DNA of 64,000 nt. Origin: an uncultured Tolumonas sp. (lineage in GTDB: Bacteria > Pseudomonadota > Gammaproteobacteria > Enterobacterales > Aeromonadaceae). Below, piece by piece: positions 56,063 through 64,000 of the stretch. The translations under genes were made by a program, and so were the position numbers. The first letter of the stretch is position 1. Every line of letters starts with the position of its first letter. The notes beneath the pieces are model-generated. The model was not told the DNA's origin, searched no databases, and saw only the letters and a list, made by a program, of their open reading frames with translations. Location of the stretch: contig NZ_OY782757.1 of assembly GCF_963678185.1 (NCBI RefSeq), positions 2,539,001 to 2,603,000 of the forward strand. The letters run 5' to 3'.

Positions 56063-56947
56063 ATGTGCAACATTGATACTCAAATTTTCCTGGCCGGACA
56101 AACACTTGAAAAACTGTGTTCCCCCGCGATATGGGCAGAAGGTCCAGCGTGGATCGAGCATCAGGCATGTGTCATTTTCAGTGACGTGAAAGGTAATCGG
56201 ATGTTCCGCTGGAGCGAGTCACAGGGTGTCTCTGTGTTTCGCGCCGAATCCGATTACGCCAATGGCAACGCGGTGGATGCGCAAGGTCGATTAGTGACTT
56301 GCGAACATGGCCGTCGCGGCATTAGCCGGACAGAACTGGATGGGAAACGCCACCTGTTAGTCGATCGCATTGAAGGCAAACGCTTCAATTCGCCTAACGA
56401 CGTGGTGGTACGCACAGACGGAACCATCTGGTTCACCGATCCACCTTACGGCATCGTCAGCAACGAAGAAGGCTACAAGTCCGAAAGTCAGGTGATAGGT
56501 TGTTATGTTTACTGTTTCGACCCGAAAAGTGGGCAGACCACCATTGTGATCAGCGATACCCAGCGTCCGAACGGCTTGGCTTTTTCGCCGGATGAAAACT
56601 GGTTATACGTCGCCGACATGTCGGTGGTTGATTTCCCGCAACAGGGTCGTCGCGAGTTACGCGCCTATCGTATTGACGGGGTAACGGCTGTTTTTTCACA
56701 CAGTTTGACCGAAGTCGCACCGGGTATTCCTGATGGTTTTTGCGTCGATAAACACGGCAACGTGTTTTGCAGCTGCGAAGACGGAGTGCTGATTTTTTCC
56801 GCCGAAGGTCAGCTGTTAGGAAAAATAGCCGTTCCTGAACGGGTGTCGAATTGTACGTTTGGTGGTGCGTCTGCCGATGAACTGTACATCACCGCCACCA
56901 CATCGCTTTACCGGATCAAACTGGCTACGCAAGGTATCCAGCGCTAG
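56063..56947 (+). CDS. SMP-30/gluconolactonase-family lactonase
   Basis: A 294-residue six-bladed beta-propeller lactonase. The divalent-metal and catalytic residues are in place: Glu26 (AEGPAW), Asn112 (NSPNDVVV), Asn170 (RPNGLAFSPD) and Asp224 (IPDGFCVD). No signal peptide is seen, so it should act in the cytoplasm on a lactone brought in by the ABC importer. In this operon dehydroascorbate, which opens to 2,3-diketo-L-gulonate, is an attractive substrate, but any aldonolactone is possible. E. coli yia operons have no such gene. AAGGAG lies 11 bases before ATG. Confidence 0.9.
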   Translation: MCNIDTQIFLAGQTLEKLCSPAIWAEGPAWIEHQACVIFSDVKGNRMFRWSESQGVSVFRAESDYANGNAVDAQGRLVTCEHGRRGISRTELDGKRHLLVDRIEGKRFNSPNDVVVRTDGTIWFTDPPYGIVSNEEGYKSESQVIGCYVYCFDPKSGQTTIVISDTQRPNGLAFSPDENWLYVADMSVVDFPQQGRRELRAYRIDGVTAVFSHSLTEVAPGIPDGFCVDKHGNVFCSCEDGVLIFSAEGQLLGKIAVPERVSNCTFGGASADELYITATTSLYRIKLATQGIQR

Positions 56948-57040
56948 TTCAGCTCTACCGCAACGCAGGTTGCGGCTGAAATAACACAACCAGTAACCAC
57001 ATCGGGATCTTGTCCCGGTGGTGAGAAATTGCGCCCTCAG
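56948..57040 (+). other. Intercistronic hairpins between the lactonase and reductase genes
   Basis: CCGCAA (56958-56963) with TTGCGG (56970-56975), extended by TTCAG/CTGAA outside, forms a bulged stem. A second stem, CGGGA-TCTTG-TCCCG, follows shortly after. Neither has a T-run. They may protect or process the long mRNA between the import and catabolic halves of the operon. Confidence 0.4.
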
Positions 57041-57111
57041 GAAAGTTGATAAAACGCAATTTCATCATGTGGAATCATGCAGTTTGCATCTGCTGAAACA
57101 GGAGTCATGTA

Positions 57112-58110
57112 ATGAAAGTAAGCTTTGCAGAATTAAAAGCAGAATTTGAACGCATTCTGTTGGCCAGAGATGTTTCGCCGAGTGTGGCAGAAGCGTGTGC
57201 GGATTTGTTTGCCAGCACCACCGAAACCGGCGTGTATTCCCACGGCGTTAATCGTTTCCCACGCTTTATCCAACAGTTGGAACAAGGCGATGTGATCCCG
57301 AATGCAGAGCCAAAACGTCTGCTGGCGTTAGGCGCGATGGAACAGTGGGATGCACAGAAATCCATCGGCAACCTGACCGCGAAAAAGATGATGGATCGTG
57401 CCATGGAACTGGCCGACGAATTTGGCATCGGTTTGGTGGCATTGCGTAATGCCAACCATTGGATGCGTGGCGGTGGTTACGGTAACCAAGCGGCTGAAAA
57501 AGGCTATGTCGGGATTTGCTGGTCGAATTCGATTGCGGTGATGCCGCCTTGGGGCGCGAAAGATTGCCGCATCGGCACTAACCCGCTGATCATCGCTATT
57601 CCGGGTGACCCAGTCACCATGATCGACATGTCGATGTCGATGTTCTCTTACGGCATGTTGGAAGTGAACCGTCTGGCCGGTCGTCAGCTGCCAGTGGATG
57701 GTGGTTTCGATGATGACGGCAACTTGACCAAAGACCCGGCACCGATTGAGAAAAACCGCCGCATTCTGCCGATGGGTTACTGGAAAGGCTCTGGTCTGTC
57801 GATCGTGCTCGACATGATCGCCACCCTGCTATCTGGCGGTTTGTCGGTGGCAGAAGTAACCGAAACACAAACCGATGAAACCTGTGTTTCGCAGATCTTC
57901 ATCGCGATTGATGTGAACAAGATGGTCGACGGCCAGACCCGCGATGAAAAACTGAAAACCATCATTGATTACGTGCGTGGCGGTATTCCGCAAGATCCAA
58001 ACAACCCGATCCGTCTGCCGGGTCACGAATTTAAACAGTACAAAATCGACAACCAACGCGATGGCATCCCTGTGGATGACAGCGTCTGGGCACGCATCAA
58101 GGCCTTATAG
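57112..58110 (+). CDS. dlgD: 2,3-diketo-L-gulonate reductase
   Basis: A 332-residue NAD(P)H-dependent enzyme of the malate/L-lactate dehydrogenase (Ldh2) family, reducing 2,3-diketo-L-gulonate to 3-keto-L-gulonate. The catalytic His44 lies in [45 protein letters not shown] and [14 protein letters not shown] match YiaK/DlgD. It names the operon function best. Next gene follows after a hairpin at 58116-58140. Confidence 0.94.
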   Translation: MKVSFAELKAEFERILLARDVSPSVAEACADLFASTTETGVYSHGVNRFPRFIQQLEQGDVIPNAEPKRLLALGAMEQWDAQKSIGNLTAKKMMDRAMELADEFGIGLVALRNANHWMRGGGYGNQAAEKGYVGICWSNSIAVMPPWGAKDCRIGTNPLIIAIPGDPVTMIDMSMSMFSYGMLEVNRLAGRQLPVDGGFDDDGNLTKDPAPIEKNRRILPMGYWKGSGLSIVLDMIATLLSGGLSVAEVTETQTDETCVSQIFIAIDVNKMVDGQTRDEKLKTIIDYVRGGIPQDPNNPIRLPGHEFKQYKIDNQRDGIPVDDSVWARIKAL

Positions 58111-58115
58111 CCGCT

Positions 58116-58140
58116 AGCGCCCAGTCAAGCGCTGGGCGCT
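58116..58140 (+). other. Intercistronic hairpin between dlgD and yiaL
   Basis: AGCGCCCAG (58116-58124) pairs perfectly with CTGGGCGCT (58132-58140) around a 7-base loop. No T-run follows, so mRNA stabilisation is more likely than termination. Confidence 0.5.
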
Positions 58141-58159
58141 CTGTTACGGAGCAAAAAAC

Positions 58160-58627
58160 ATGTTTGCAGGGCACATTCAACATACATCCGATGCATTTTA
58201 TTCCGCCACCCTGAAACGGGTGCTGGCTTATCTGCGCGAAACCGATTTTCTGGCGTTAGCCGCGGGGAAATACCCGTTAGGCGACGACATTATCGCCAAT
58301 GTGATGGACATCGACACCCAGCCCGATGCGCTGGTCGCCGCTGAAATTCACCATCGTAATATCGACGTGCACTTCTTGTGTCGCGGCCATGAATCACAAG
58401 CCTTTGTAGCGGATAACGGCACCAACACCGTCACCAAAGATCGACTGGCGGATAACGACATTCTGTTTTACGCCCCTTGCGCTAACGAGTCGTTTATCAC
58501 GCTGTTACCCGGCCAATACACCGTCTACTTCCCGAACGACATTCACCGCCCTGGCATTCAATCGGCACAGTCGGAAACGATCCGCAAAGTGGTCGTCAAA
58601 ATTCCGGTCGACGTCTTCAATCAATAA
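58160..58627 (+). CDS. yiaL: YiaL/YhcH/EbgC-family protein
   Basis: A 155-residue cupin-like protein of the DUF386 family (YhcH/YjgK/YiaL, EbgC): ILSL-type start replaced here by MFAGHIQHTSDAFYSATL, then AEIHHRNIDVHFLCRGHE, and the FPNDIHRPGIQ block with His ligands near the C-terminus. Members bind a metal and are thought to handle sugar-acid or sialic-acid intermediates. It keeps its place after the reductase as in E. coli yiaKL. Confidence 0.88.
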   Translation: MFAGHIQHTSDAFYSATLKRVLAYLRETDFLALAAGKYPLGDDIIANVMDIDTQPDALVAAEIHHRNIDVHFLCRGHESQAFVADNGTNTVTKDRLADNDILFYAPCANESFITLLPGQYTVYFPNDIHRPGIQSAQSETIRKVVVKIPVDVFNQ

Positions 58628-58645
58628 CGCAAACACGGAGTCATC

Positions 58646-60139
58646 ATGGATCACTGGTTAGGTATCGATTGTGGCGGCACAGTGCTGAAAGCGGGCATTT
58701 ATGATGCCAGCGGACGCGAAGTTGGTGTCTGTCGCCGGAGTTTAACCGTGCTGAACAGCCAACCCGGTTGGGCGGAACGCGATATGGCGGCCCTCTGGTC
58801 GGCTTGCGGCGATGTCATCCATGATGTCTTGCTTAAAACCGCTCTACCGGCGGCCTCTATTGCCGGTATTGCCATTTCCGCCCAAGGCAAAGGGCTGTTT
58901 TTGCTAGATAAAAAACAGCAACCGCTGGGCATGGGCATTCTCTCATCCGATCAACGCGCCTTGCAGCAAGTCCGCCAATGGCAGCGAGAGGAGTTACCTG
59001 CCCGATTGTATCCTCTCACCCGCCAAACGCTCTGGACCGGCCACCCTGCCACCTTGCTGCGCTGGGTGAAAGATCAGCAACCGGAACGCTACGCGCAGAT
59101 CGGCGCGGTGCTGATGGTGCACGACTACCTGCGCTTTTGTCTGACCGGCGAATTGGCCTGCGAAGAGACCAATATCTCGGAATCAAACCTCTATCACATG
59201 GAACAGGGCGACTACAGCGATGATCTGCTCGCCATGCAGGGCATCGGCGATATCCGTACCGCGCTGCCGCCGGTGATTGGTTCGGCACAACTGGCGGGGC
59301 GAATTACCGCACAAGCGGCGGAGAAAACCGGTCTGCTGGCCGGCACGCCGGTGTATGGCGGGTTGTTTGATGTGGTTTCTACCGCCCTGTGTGCCGGCTT
59401 AAATGACGAAGAGACATTGAATGCTGTGATGGGCACGTGGTCGGTGACCAGCGGTGTCACCGATCACATCGATTACCGCCAAAACGATGCGTTTGTGTAT
59501 GGCCGCTACGCCGAAGCAGGCAAATATATCGTGCATGCTGCCAGCCCAACCTCAGCCGGTAATCTGGAGTGGTTTATCAAACAGTGGGGCATCACCGACT
59601 ATCAGTCGATCAACGACGATGTCGCCAGTCTCGCCAAAGCAAGTAGCGATCTCTATTTCATTCCCTTTTTATATGGCTCGAATGCCGGCTCCGGCATGAG
59701 TGCTGGCTTCTATGGCCTGCAAGCGCTGCATGAGAAAAAACATTTACTGCAGGCGATTTATGAAGGGGTGGTGTTTAGCCACATGACGCACCTGAACTTT
59801 CTGAAAAAACGCTTTCCACATGCCAAAACCTTACGCCTGACGGGTGGCCCAGCCCGTTCCAACGTCTGGATGCAGATGTTTGCCGATGTCAGTGGCTTTG
59901 CCATTGAGCTGCCCAAAATCGAAGAGACCGGCTGCTTGGGCGCGGCGTTTGCCGCCATGGTTGGTGGTGGCGCGCACGTTGATTTCGCTGCGGCCCTGAA
60001 AACCTTCAACCCCGAACAAACCGTGATCAAGCCTGACGCCAACGCCTATCGGGCTTATCAGAAAAAATTAGCTAACTACCAGCAGCTGGTGAACAAGCTG
60101 GCGGAATTCCAAACCCTTTCTGAAATTACTTTATTGTAG
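58646..60139 (+). CDS. lyxK: FGGY-family L-xylulose/3-keto-L-gulonate kinase
   Basis: A 497-residue FGGY carbohydrate kinase resembling LyxK (YiaP). The phosphate-1 loop is GIDCGGTVLKAGIYD, the catalytic Asp lies in VYGGLFDVVSTALC, and the adenosine motif is LTGGPARSNVWMQM. In this operon it would phosphorylate 3-keto-L-gulonate to the 6-phosphate, substrate of the next gene product; E. coli LyxK also phosphorylates L-xylulose. It starts 18 bases after yiaL. Confidence 0.92.
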   Translation: MDHWLGIDCGGTVLKAGIYDASGREVGVCRRSLTVLNSQPGWAERDMAALWSACGDVIHDVLLKTALPAASIAGIAISAQGKGLFLLDKKQQPLGMGILSSDQRALQQVRQWQREELPARLYPLTRQTLWTGHPATLLRWVKDQQPERYAQIGAVLMVHDYLRFCLTGELACEETNISESNLYHMEQGDYSDDLLAMQGIGDIRTALPPVIGSAQLAGRITAQAAEKTGLLAGTPVYGGLFDVVSTALCAGLNDEETLNAVMGTWSVTSGVTDHIDYRQNDAFVYGRYAEAGKYIVHAASPTSAGNLEWFIKQWGITDYQSINDDVASLAKASSDLYFIPFLYGSNAGSGMSAGFYGLQALHEKKHLLQAIYEGVVFSHMTHLNFLKKRFPHAKTLRLTGGPARSNVWMQMFADVSGFAIELPKIEETGCLGAAFAAMVGGGAHVDFAAALKTFNPEQTVIKPDANAYRAYQKKLANYQQLVNKLAEFQTLSEITLL

Positions 60140-60150
60140 GAACGAGCATC

Positions 60151-60813
60151 ATGGCAAAGCCTCAACTACAGCTGGCGCTGGATCACACCAATCTGGCCTC
60201 AGCGCTGCAAACCGTCGCAATACTGCATCCTTATATCGACATTATTGAGTCAGGCACCATCCTTTGTGTGTCAGAAGGCATGCAAGCGGTGCGTGAATTG
60301 CGCGCGTTATACCCTGATCACACGCTGGTTGCCGACCTGAAAGTCGCCGATGCTGGTGAAACACTGGCCACCGAAGCATTCAATGCCGGTGCGGATTGGA
60401 TGACGGTGATCTGTGCTGCTCCGCTCGCCACCATGGCAAAAGCGCATGAAGTAGCACAAGCCCGTGGCGGCGAAATTCAGATCGAACTGTTTGGTAACTG
60501 GACACTCGACGACGCCCGCGCCTGGCATCAACTCGGCATCAAACAAGCCATCTACCACCGTGGCCGTGACGCACAAGCCAGCGGCCAAAGCTGGGGTAAA
60601 GCCGATCTCGACTTGATGAAACAACTCTCGGATATCGGCCTCGAACTCTCAATCACCGGCGGCATTGTGCCGGAAGACCTGCCACTGTTCCGCGATATTA
60701 GCGTGCGCGCCTTTATTGTTGGTCGTGCCTTGGCACAGGCTGCTGACCCTGCCGCTGCTGCGAACGCCTTCCATTCCGCCATCGACGCATTATGGGGAGA
60801 CAAGCATGCGTAA
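60151..60813 (+). CDS. sgbH: 3-keto-L-gulonate-6-phosphate decarboxylase (second copy)
   Basis: A 220-residue enzyme with the same catalytic set as the ulaD product: Asp11, Glu33, D62-x-K64-x-x-D67 (DLKVAD) and ITGGI. It makes L-xylulose 5-phosphate from 3-keto-L-gulonate 6-phosphate. It follows the kinase by 11 bases and overlaps the 3-epimerase start by 8. Divergence from the left copy indicates an old duplication or separate origins. The sgbH name is by operon position. Confidence 0.93.
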   Translation: MAKPQLQLALDHTNLASALQTVAILHPYIDIIESGTILCVSEGMQAVRELRALYPDHTLVADLKVADAGETLATEAFNAGADWMTVICAAPLATMAKAHEVAQARGGEIQIELFGNWTLDDARAWHQLGIKQAIYHRGRDAQASGQSWGKADLDLMKQLSDIGLELSITGGIVPEDLPLFRDISVRAFIVGRALAQAADPAAAANAFHSAIDALWGDKHA

Positions 60814-61666
60814 ACATCCACTCGGTATTTATGAAAAAGCGCTGGCCAAAAACCTGAGCTGGCCGGAACGTTTTGCCATCGCCAAAGCCTGCGGCTTCGA
60901 TTTTGTGGAAATGTCGGTCGATGAAACTGACGAACGCTTGTCGCGGCTGAAATGGAGCAAAGAGCAGCGACTGGCATTAGTCAGCGCCATGCTGGAAAGC
61001 GGCATTGCTATCCCATCCATGTGTTTGTCGGCACACCGTCGTTTCCCGTTTGGCAGTCGCGAGGAAACCATACAATTACGCGCCAAAGAGATCATGGACG
61101 ACGCCATCGCACTGGCGCGTGATCTTGGCATTCGCACCATCCAACTGGCTGGCTACGATGTTTATTACGAGGCGCAAGATGCCGACACGCACCAGCGTTT
61201 TATCGACGGTATGAAATGGGCGGTGGAACGTGCCGCCGCCGCGCAAGTGATGTTGGCGGTCGAGATCATGGACACCGATTACATGAACTCCATCACCAAG
61301 TGGAAAGCGCTCGAAGCACAGATCTCGTCGCCATGGTTCAGCGTGTATCCCGATGTCGGCAACCTCAGCGCATGGGGTAATGACGTGCCAGCCGAACTGG
61401 CGCTGGGCATCGATCGCATTGCCGCCATTCATCTGAAAGACACCTATGCCGTGACCGACTCCAAACCTGGTCAGTTCCGCGATGTGCCGTTTGGCGAAGG
61501 CTGCGTTGATTTCGTCAACGTGTTTAAAACACTCGACAAGCTCAACTATCGCGGCGCCTTCCTCATTGAAATGTGGACCGAAAAATCAGCCGAACCAGTC
61601 AGCGAAATCATTCATGCACGCCAGTGGATGGAAGCCAAAATGAAAGAGGGGGGGTTCCAATGTTAG
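60806..61666 (+). CDS. sgbU: L-xylulose-5-phosphate 3-epimerase (second copy)
   Basis: A 286-residue epimerase: [55 protein letters not shown] and IHLKDT. ATG at 60806 follows GGGGAGA and overlaps the sgbH stop; the longer reading to 60665 lies inside sgbH and is rejected. It gives L-ribulose 5-phosphate. Its end overlaps the 4-epimerase start by 7 bases. Confidence 0.93.
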   Translation: MRKHPLGIYEKALAKNLSWPERFAIAKACGFDFVEMSVDETDERLSRLKWSKEQRLALVSAMLESGIAIPSMCLSAHRRFPFGSREETIQLRAKEIMDDAIALARDLGIRTIQLAGYDVYYEAQDADTHQRFIDGMKWAVERAAAAQVMLAVEIMDTDYMNSITKWKALEAQISSPWFSVYPDVGNLSAWGNDVPAELALGIDRIAAIHLKDTYAVTDSKPGQFRDVPFGEGCVDFVNVFKTLDKLNYRGAFLIEMWTEKSAEPVSEIIHARQWMEAKMKEGGFQC

Positions 61667-62355
61667 ACGATCTGAAACAGCAGGTACTGAAGGCCAATCT
61701 GGCGCTGCCACGTTATGGGTTAGTAACTTTTACCTGGGGTAACGTCAGTGCCGTCGACCGTGCATCGGGGCTGGTGGTGATCAAACCCTCCGGCGTTGAG
61801 TATGACGACATGACTGCCGACGACATGGTAGTGGTCGATCTGCAAACTGGCGCCGTGGTGGAAGGTAAAAAGAAACCCTCGTCTGACACACAAACCCATC
61901 TGGCGTTATATCGCGCCTTTCCGACCATTGGCGGCATCGTGCACACCCACTCCCGTCATGCCACCATCTGGTCGCAGGCGGGGCAAGACCTGCCATCGTG
62001 GGGCACCACCCATGCGGACTATTTCTATGGCAACATCCCCTGTACACGCCTGATGACCGCAGCGGAGATCGCGCAAGATTACGAGCTGGAGACCGGCCAT
62101 GTGATCATTGAAACCTTCCAACAGCGCGACATTGAGCCTGCCGAAGTGCCTGCCGTATTAGTGCATTCACACGGCCCATTCGCTTGGGGGCCCGATGCCG
62201 AAACCGCAGTTCACAATGCTGTAGTGCTCGAGGAGATCGCATATATGGGTATTTTCTCACGCCAACTCACGCCGCAACTGCCGAACATGCAGCAAGAGTT
62301 GCTGGATAAGCACTACCTGCGTAAGCACGGCAAAAATGCCTATTACGGACAATAA
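61660..62355 (+). CDS. sgbE: L-ribulose-5-phosphate 4-epimerase (second copy)
   Basis: A 231-residue zinc epimerase: Asp76 in PSSDTQTH, His95/His97 in VHTHSRH, a third His in [10 protein letters not shown], and the C-terminal Tyr in NAYYGQ. It yields D-xylulose 5-phosphate. Sequence is closer to E. coli AraD/SgbE than the left-arm copy. Start overlaps the sgbU end, with AGAGGGGGGG as binding site inside sgbU. Confidence 0.93.
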   Translation: MLDDLKQQVLKANLALPRYGLVTFTWGNVSAVDRASGLVVIKPSGVEYDDMTADDMVVVDLQTGAVVEGKKKPSSDTQTHLALYRAFPTIGGIVHTHSRHATIWSQAGQDLPSWGTTHADYFYGNIPCTRLMTAAEIAQDYELETGHVIIETFQQRDIEPAEVPAVLVHSHGPFAWGPDAETAVHNAVVLEEIAYMGIFSRQLTPQLPNMQQELLDKHYLRKHGKNAYYGQ

Positions 62356-62382
62356 CTTGGCTTTGGAAAAGGAAATACATCC

Positions 62383-63333
62383 ATGACATTACTGGAACAA
62401 TTAAAAGCATTTACCACCGTGGTTGCCGATACCGGTGAGCTTTCGGCGATTAAATTGTATTCACCGGAAGATGCGACCACCAATCCATCACTGATTTTAA
62501 AAGCGGTCTCCAGCCCGGAATATGCGCCGCTGCTGGAAAGCGTGATAACACAGGCTAAACATCTTTCTTCCGATATTGCCGTACAAGTTGAAGAAGCGGC
62601 TGACCGCCTGATTGTGGCCATTGGCTGCGAAGTGCTCAAACACGTACCGGGTCGCATCTCAACCGAAGTCGATGCCCGCCTGTCGTTTGATACCGCCGCC
62701 ACCATCGAAAAAGCCCGCAAGCTGATTGGCTTGTATGAGTATCAGGGCATTCCGCGTTCCCGCGTGCTGATTAAGATTGCTTCCACGTGGGAAGGGATTC
62801 GTGCCGCAGAGCAGTTGGAAAAAGAGGGTATTAACTGCAACCTGACCCTGTTGTTTAGTTTCGCGCAAGCCCGTGCCTGTGCCGAAGCCGGCGCTTATCT
62901 GATTTCGCCATTCGTCGGTCGTATTCTCGATTGGTACAAAGCCAAAACCGGTCAAACCTACACGGCTGAAACCGACCCGGGTGTGTTATCGGTGCGCGCG
63001 ATTTATCAGTATTACAAACAGCACGCTTATTCCACTGTGGTGATGGGAGCGAGCTTCCGTAATCTGGATGAAGTGTTGGCGCTGTCCGGTTGTGACCGTC
63101 TGACCATCAGCCCCAATCTGTTGCAAGAGTTGGAAGAAACGTCCGGTGAGTTAGTGCGTCACTTGACGGATGACGGCGTGCGTTTGGCCCGCCCAACTGC
63201 GATGACCGAAGCCGAGTTCCGCTGGCAGCACAATGAGGATGCCATGGCGACCGAGAAACTGGCGGAAGGCATTCGTAACTTTGCGATTGACCAGGTGAAG
63301 CTAGAGCAGTTGCTGGCCACCCGTCTGGCTTGA
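62383..63333 (+). CDS. tal: Transaldolase (right copy)
   Basis: A 316-residue transaldolase of the TalB type: [23 protein letters not shown], the Schiff-base Lys in [12 protein letters not shown] and [11 protein letters not shown]. It lies 27 bases after sgbE, so the operon carries its own non-oxidative pentose phosphate enzyme. Its last 245 bases in the window-mirrored region are almost identical to the left-edge transaldolase, while earlier parts differ at over 10 % of bases. GGAAAAGGAAA precedes the ATG. Confidence 0.95.
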   Translation: MTLLEQLKAFTTVVADTGELSAIKLYSPEDATTNPSLILKAVSSPEYAPLLESVITQAKHLSSDIAVQVEEAADRLIVAIGCEVLKHVPGRISTEVDARLSFDTAATIEKARKLIGLYEYQGIPRSRVLIKIASTWEGIRAAEQLEKEGINCNLTLLFSFAQARACAEAGAYLISPFVGRILDWYKAKTGQTYTAETDPGVLSVRAIYQYYKQHAYSTVVMGASFRNLDEVLALSGCDRLTISPNLLQELEETSGELVRHLTDDGVRLARPTAMTEAEFRWQHNEDAMATEKLAEGIRNFAIDQVKLEQLLATRLA

Positions 63334-63391
63334 GCTTTGTGTTTGTCTGGGCTGTCGGCCAATGGGAACAACGCCACCGACACGTCGTAAA

Positions 63392-63430
63392 CCCATCCAT
63401 GGGGACTCCGCCGCGCCATCCTTGGCGCGG
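63392..63430. repeat. REP-like double palindrome between tal and tkt
   Basis: Two adjacent stems, CCCAT-CC-ATGGG (63392-63403) and CCGCGCCA-TCCT-TGGCGCGG (63411-63430), lie in the 187-base gap. The GC-rich, intergenic, double-hairpin form resembles dispersed REP-type elements. Confidence 0.5.
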
Positions 63431-63520
63431 AGGGTCGTTGACCTTGTCCCCATTACCCTCTTTCGGTTAGTCCGCCAGACCCGTACCTATTGTGAATAAA
63501 TTATTGATGGAGCCCCGCTC

Positions 63521-64000
63521 ATGAGTTTAGACCCGAAAACCCTTGCTAACGCCGTGCGTATGCTCAGCGTCGATGCCGTGCAACAAGCCAACTCCGGCCA
63601 CCCCGGTGCCCCAATGGGCATGGCCGATATTGCAGAAACACTGTGGCGTCACCATTTAAAACACAACCCGACCGACCCGACTTGGATAAACCGCGACCGC
63701 TTTGTGCTCTCGAATGGTCATGGCTCGATGCTGCTGTATTCCTTGTTGCATCTCACTGGCTACGACCTGCCGTTATCTGAGTTAAAGCAGTTCCGCCAGC
63801 TGCACTCAAAAACCCCAGGTCATCCGGAATACGGTTATGCACCGGGTGTGGAAACCACCACGGGCCCACTGGGTCAGGGCATTGCCAATGCAGTCGGTAT
63901 GGCGCTGGCTGAAAAAACCTTAGCCGCACAGTTTAATAAACCAAACCACGCTATCGTTGACCATTACACCTACGCCTTTATGGGCGATGGTTGTTTGATG
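63521..64000 (+). CDS. tkt: Transketolase, N-terminal part
   Basis: The first 160 residues of a thiamine-diphosphate transketolase, cut by the right window edge. [63 protein letters not shown] and [16 protein letters not shown] match TktA/TktB, with the substrate-phosphate and metal-binding region (GDG) at the very end. GGAG lies 9 bases before ATG. With tal it completes the non-oxidative pentose phosphate route after the diketogulonate operon. Confidence 0.95.
   Translation, partial: MSLDPKTLANAVRMLSVDAVQQANSGHPGAPMGMADIAETLWRHHLKHNPTDPTWINRDRFVLSNGHGSMLLYSLLHLTGYDLPLSELKQFRQLHSKTPGHPEYGYAPGVETTTGPLGQGIANAVGMALAEKTLAAQFNKPNHAIVDHYTYAFMGDGCLM

Noticed and set aside
60665-60805. Upstream extension of the second 3-epimerase
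   Set aside because: It lies wholly inside sgbH in another frame; GGGGAGA before 60806 and the family N-terminus fix the start.
62343-62720. Minus-strand frame opposite the right transaldolase
   Set aside because: It mirrors the false frame opposite the left transaldolase because the two genes are homologous; it is not evidence of a gene.
1-64000. CRISPR arrays, prophage, insertion sequences, tRNA genes
   Set aside because: No regularly spaced repeats, transposase, integrase, phage structural genes or cloverleaf sequences were recognised.

Overview
The window looks like the chromosome of a free-living, facultatively anaerobic gammaproteobacterium of roughly 50 % GC. Many proteins read as full-length relatives of Escherichia coli proteins (Ula, Uxa/Exu, KdgR, DsbA, GmhB, TmcA, RNase II, YihG, MviM, YgjV, YiaJ), but gene order and several architectures differ from the Enterobacterales. 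A member of the Aeromonadales such as Tolumonas is my best guess, held with low confidence. No rRNA, tRNA, CRISPR array, prophage or insertion sequence was recognised.

The window is framed by two loci that degrade vitamin C and its oxidation products. On the left (1-9012) is a divergent ascorbate PTS locus. The minus arm encodes a fused EIIC-EIIB (ulaA-ulaB), EIIA (ulaC), the 4-epimerase (ulaF), the decarboxylase (ulaD) and a transaldolase cut by the window edge. The plus arm encodes the lactonase ulaG, a HAD phosphatase, the 3-epimerase ulaE and the repressor ulaR. On the right (51135-64000) an IclR regulator of the YiaJ type faces a long operon: a sugar ABC importer, an SMP-30-type lactonase, 2,3-diketo-L-gulonate reductase, a YiaL-type protein, an L-xylulose/3-keto-L-gulonate kinase, a second decarboxylase / 3-epimerase / 4-epimerase set, a second transaldolase and the start of a transketolase. 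Both arms converge on D-xylulose 5-phosphate. The left arm uses PTS phosphorylation. The right arm would import an unphosphorylated substrate, possibly dehydroascorbate or diketogulonate, by an ABC transporter where E. coli has the YiaMNO TRAP system. The two transaldolase genes are inverted relative to each other and identical over at least 187 bp, while the rest has diverged, which suggests gene conversion or a recombination site.

A third sugar-acid module is D-galacturonate/D-glucuronate catabolism: uxaC-uxaB-uxaA-ygjV (minus) facing exuT-exuR (plus), with ExuR-like operators, and kdgK-eda-mviM facing kdgR across a KdgR box (37389-40940). Together these take hexuronates to pyruvate and glyceraldehyde 3-phosphate.

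The rest is mixed core and accessory content: comM, two PAS-GGDEF diguanylate cyclases (one with a periplasmic NMT1-type binding domain), a MINPP-type histidine phosphatase, a moxR-DUF58-transglutaminase cluster, a Bax-inhibitor-1 protein, yihG, dsbA, gmhB, tmcA, an OmpR/EnvZ-like two-component system with a Met/His-rich periplasmic protein, rnb, a compact tatABC operon behind a Fur-box-like palindrome, a RhtB exporter with an AraC regulator, TSUP and TMEM175 membrane proteins, a RutE-type nitroreductase, and a LysR/MFS divergent pair.
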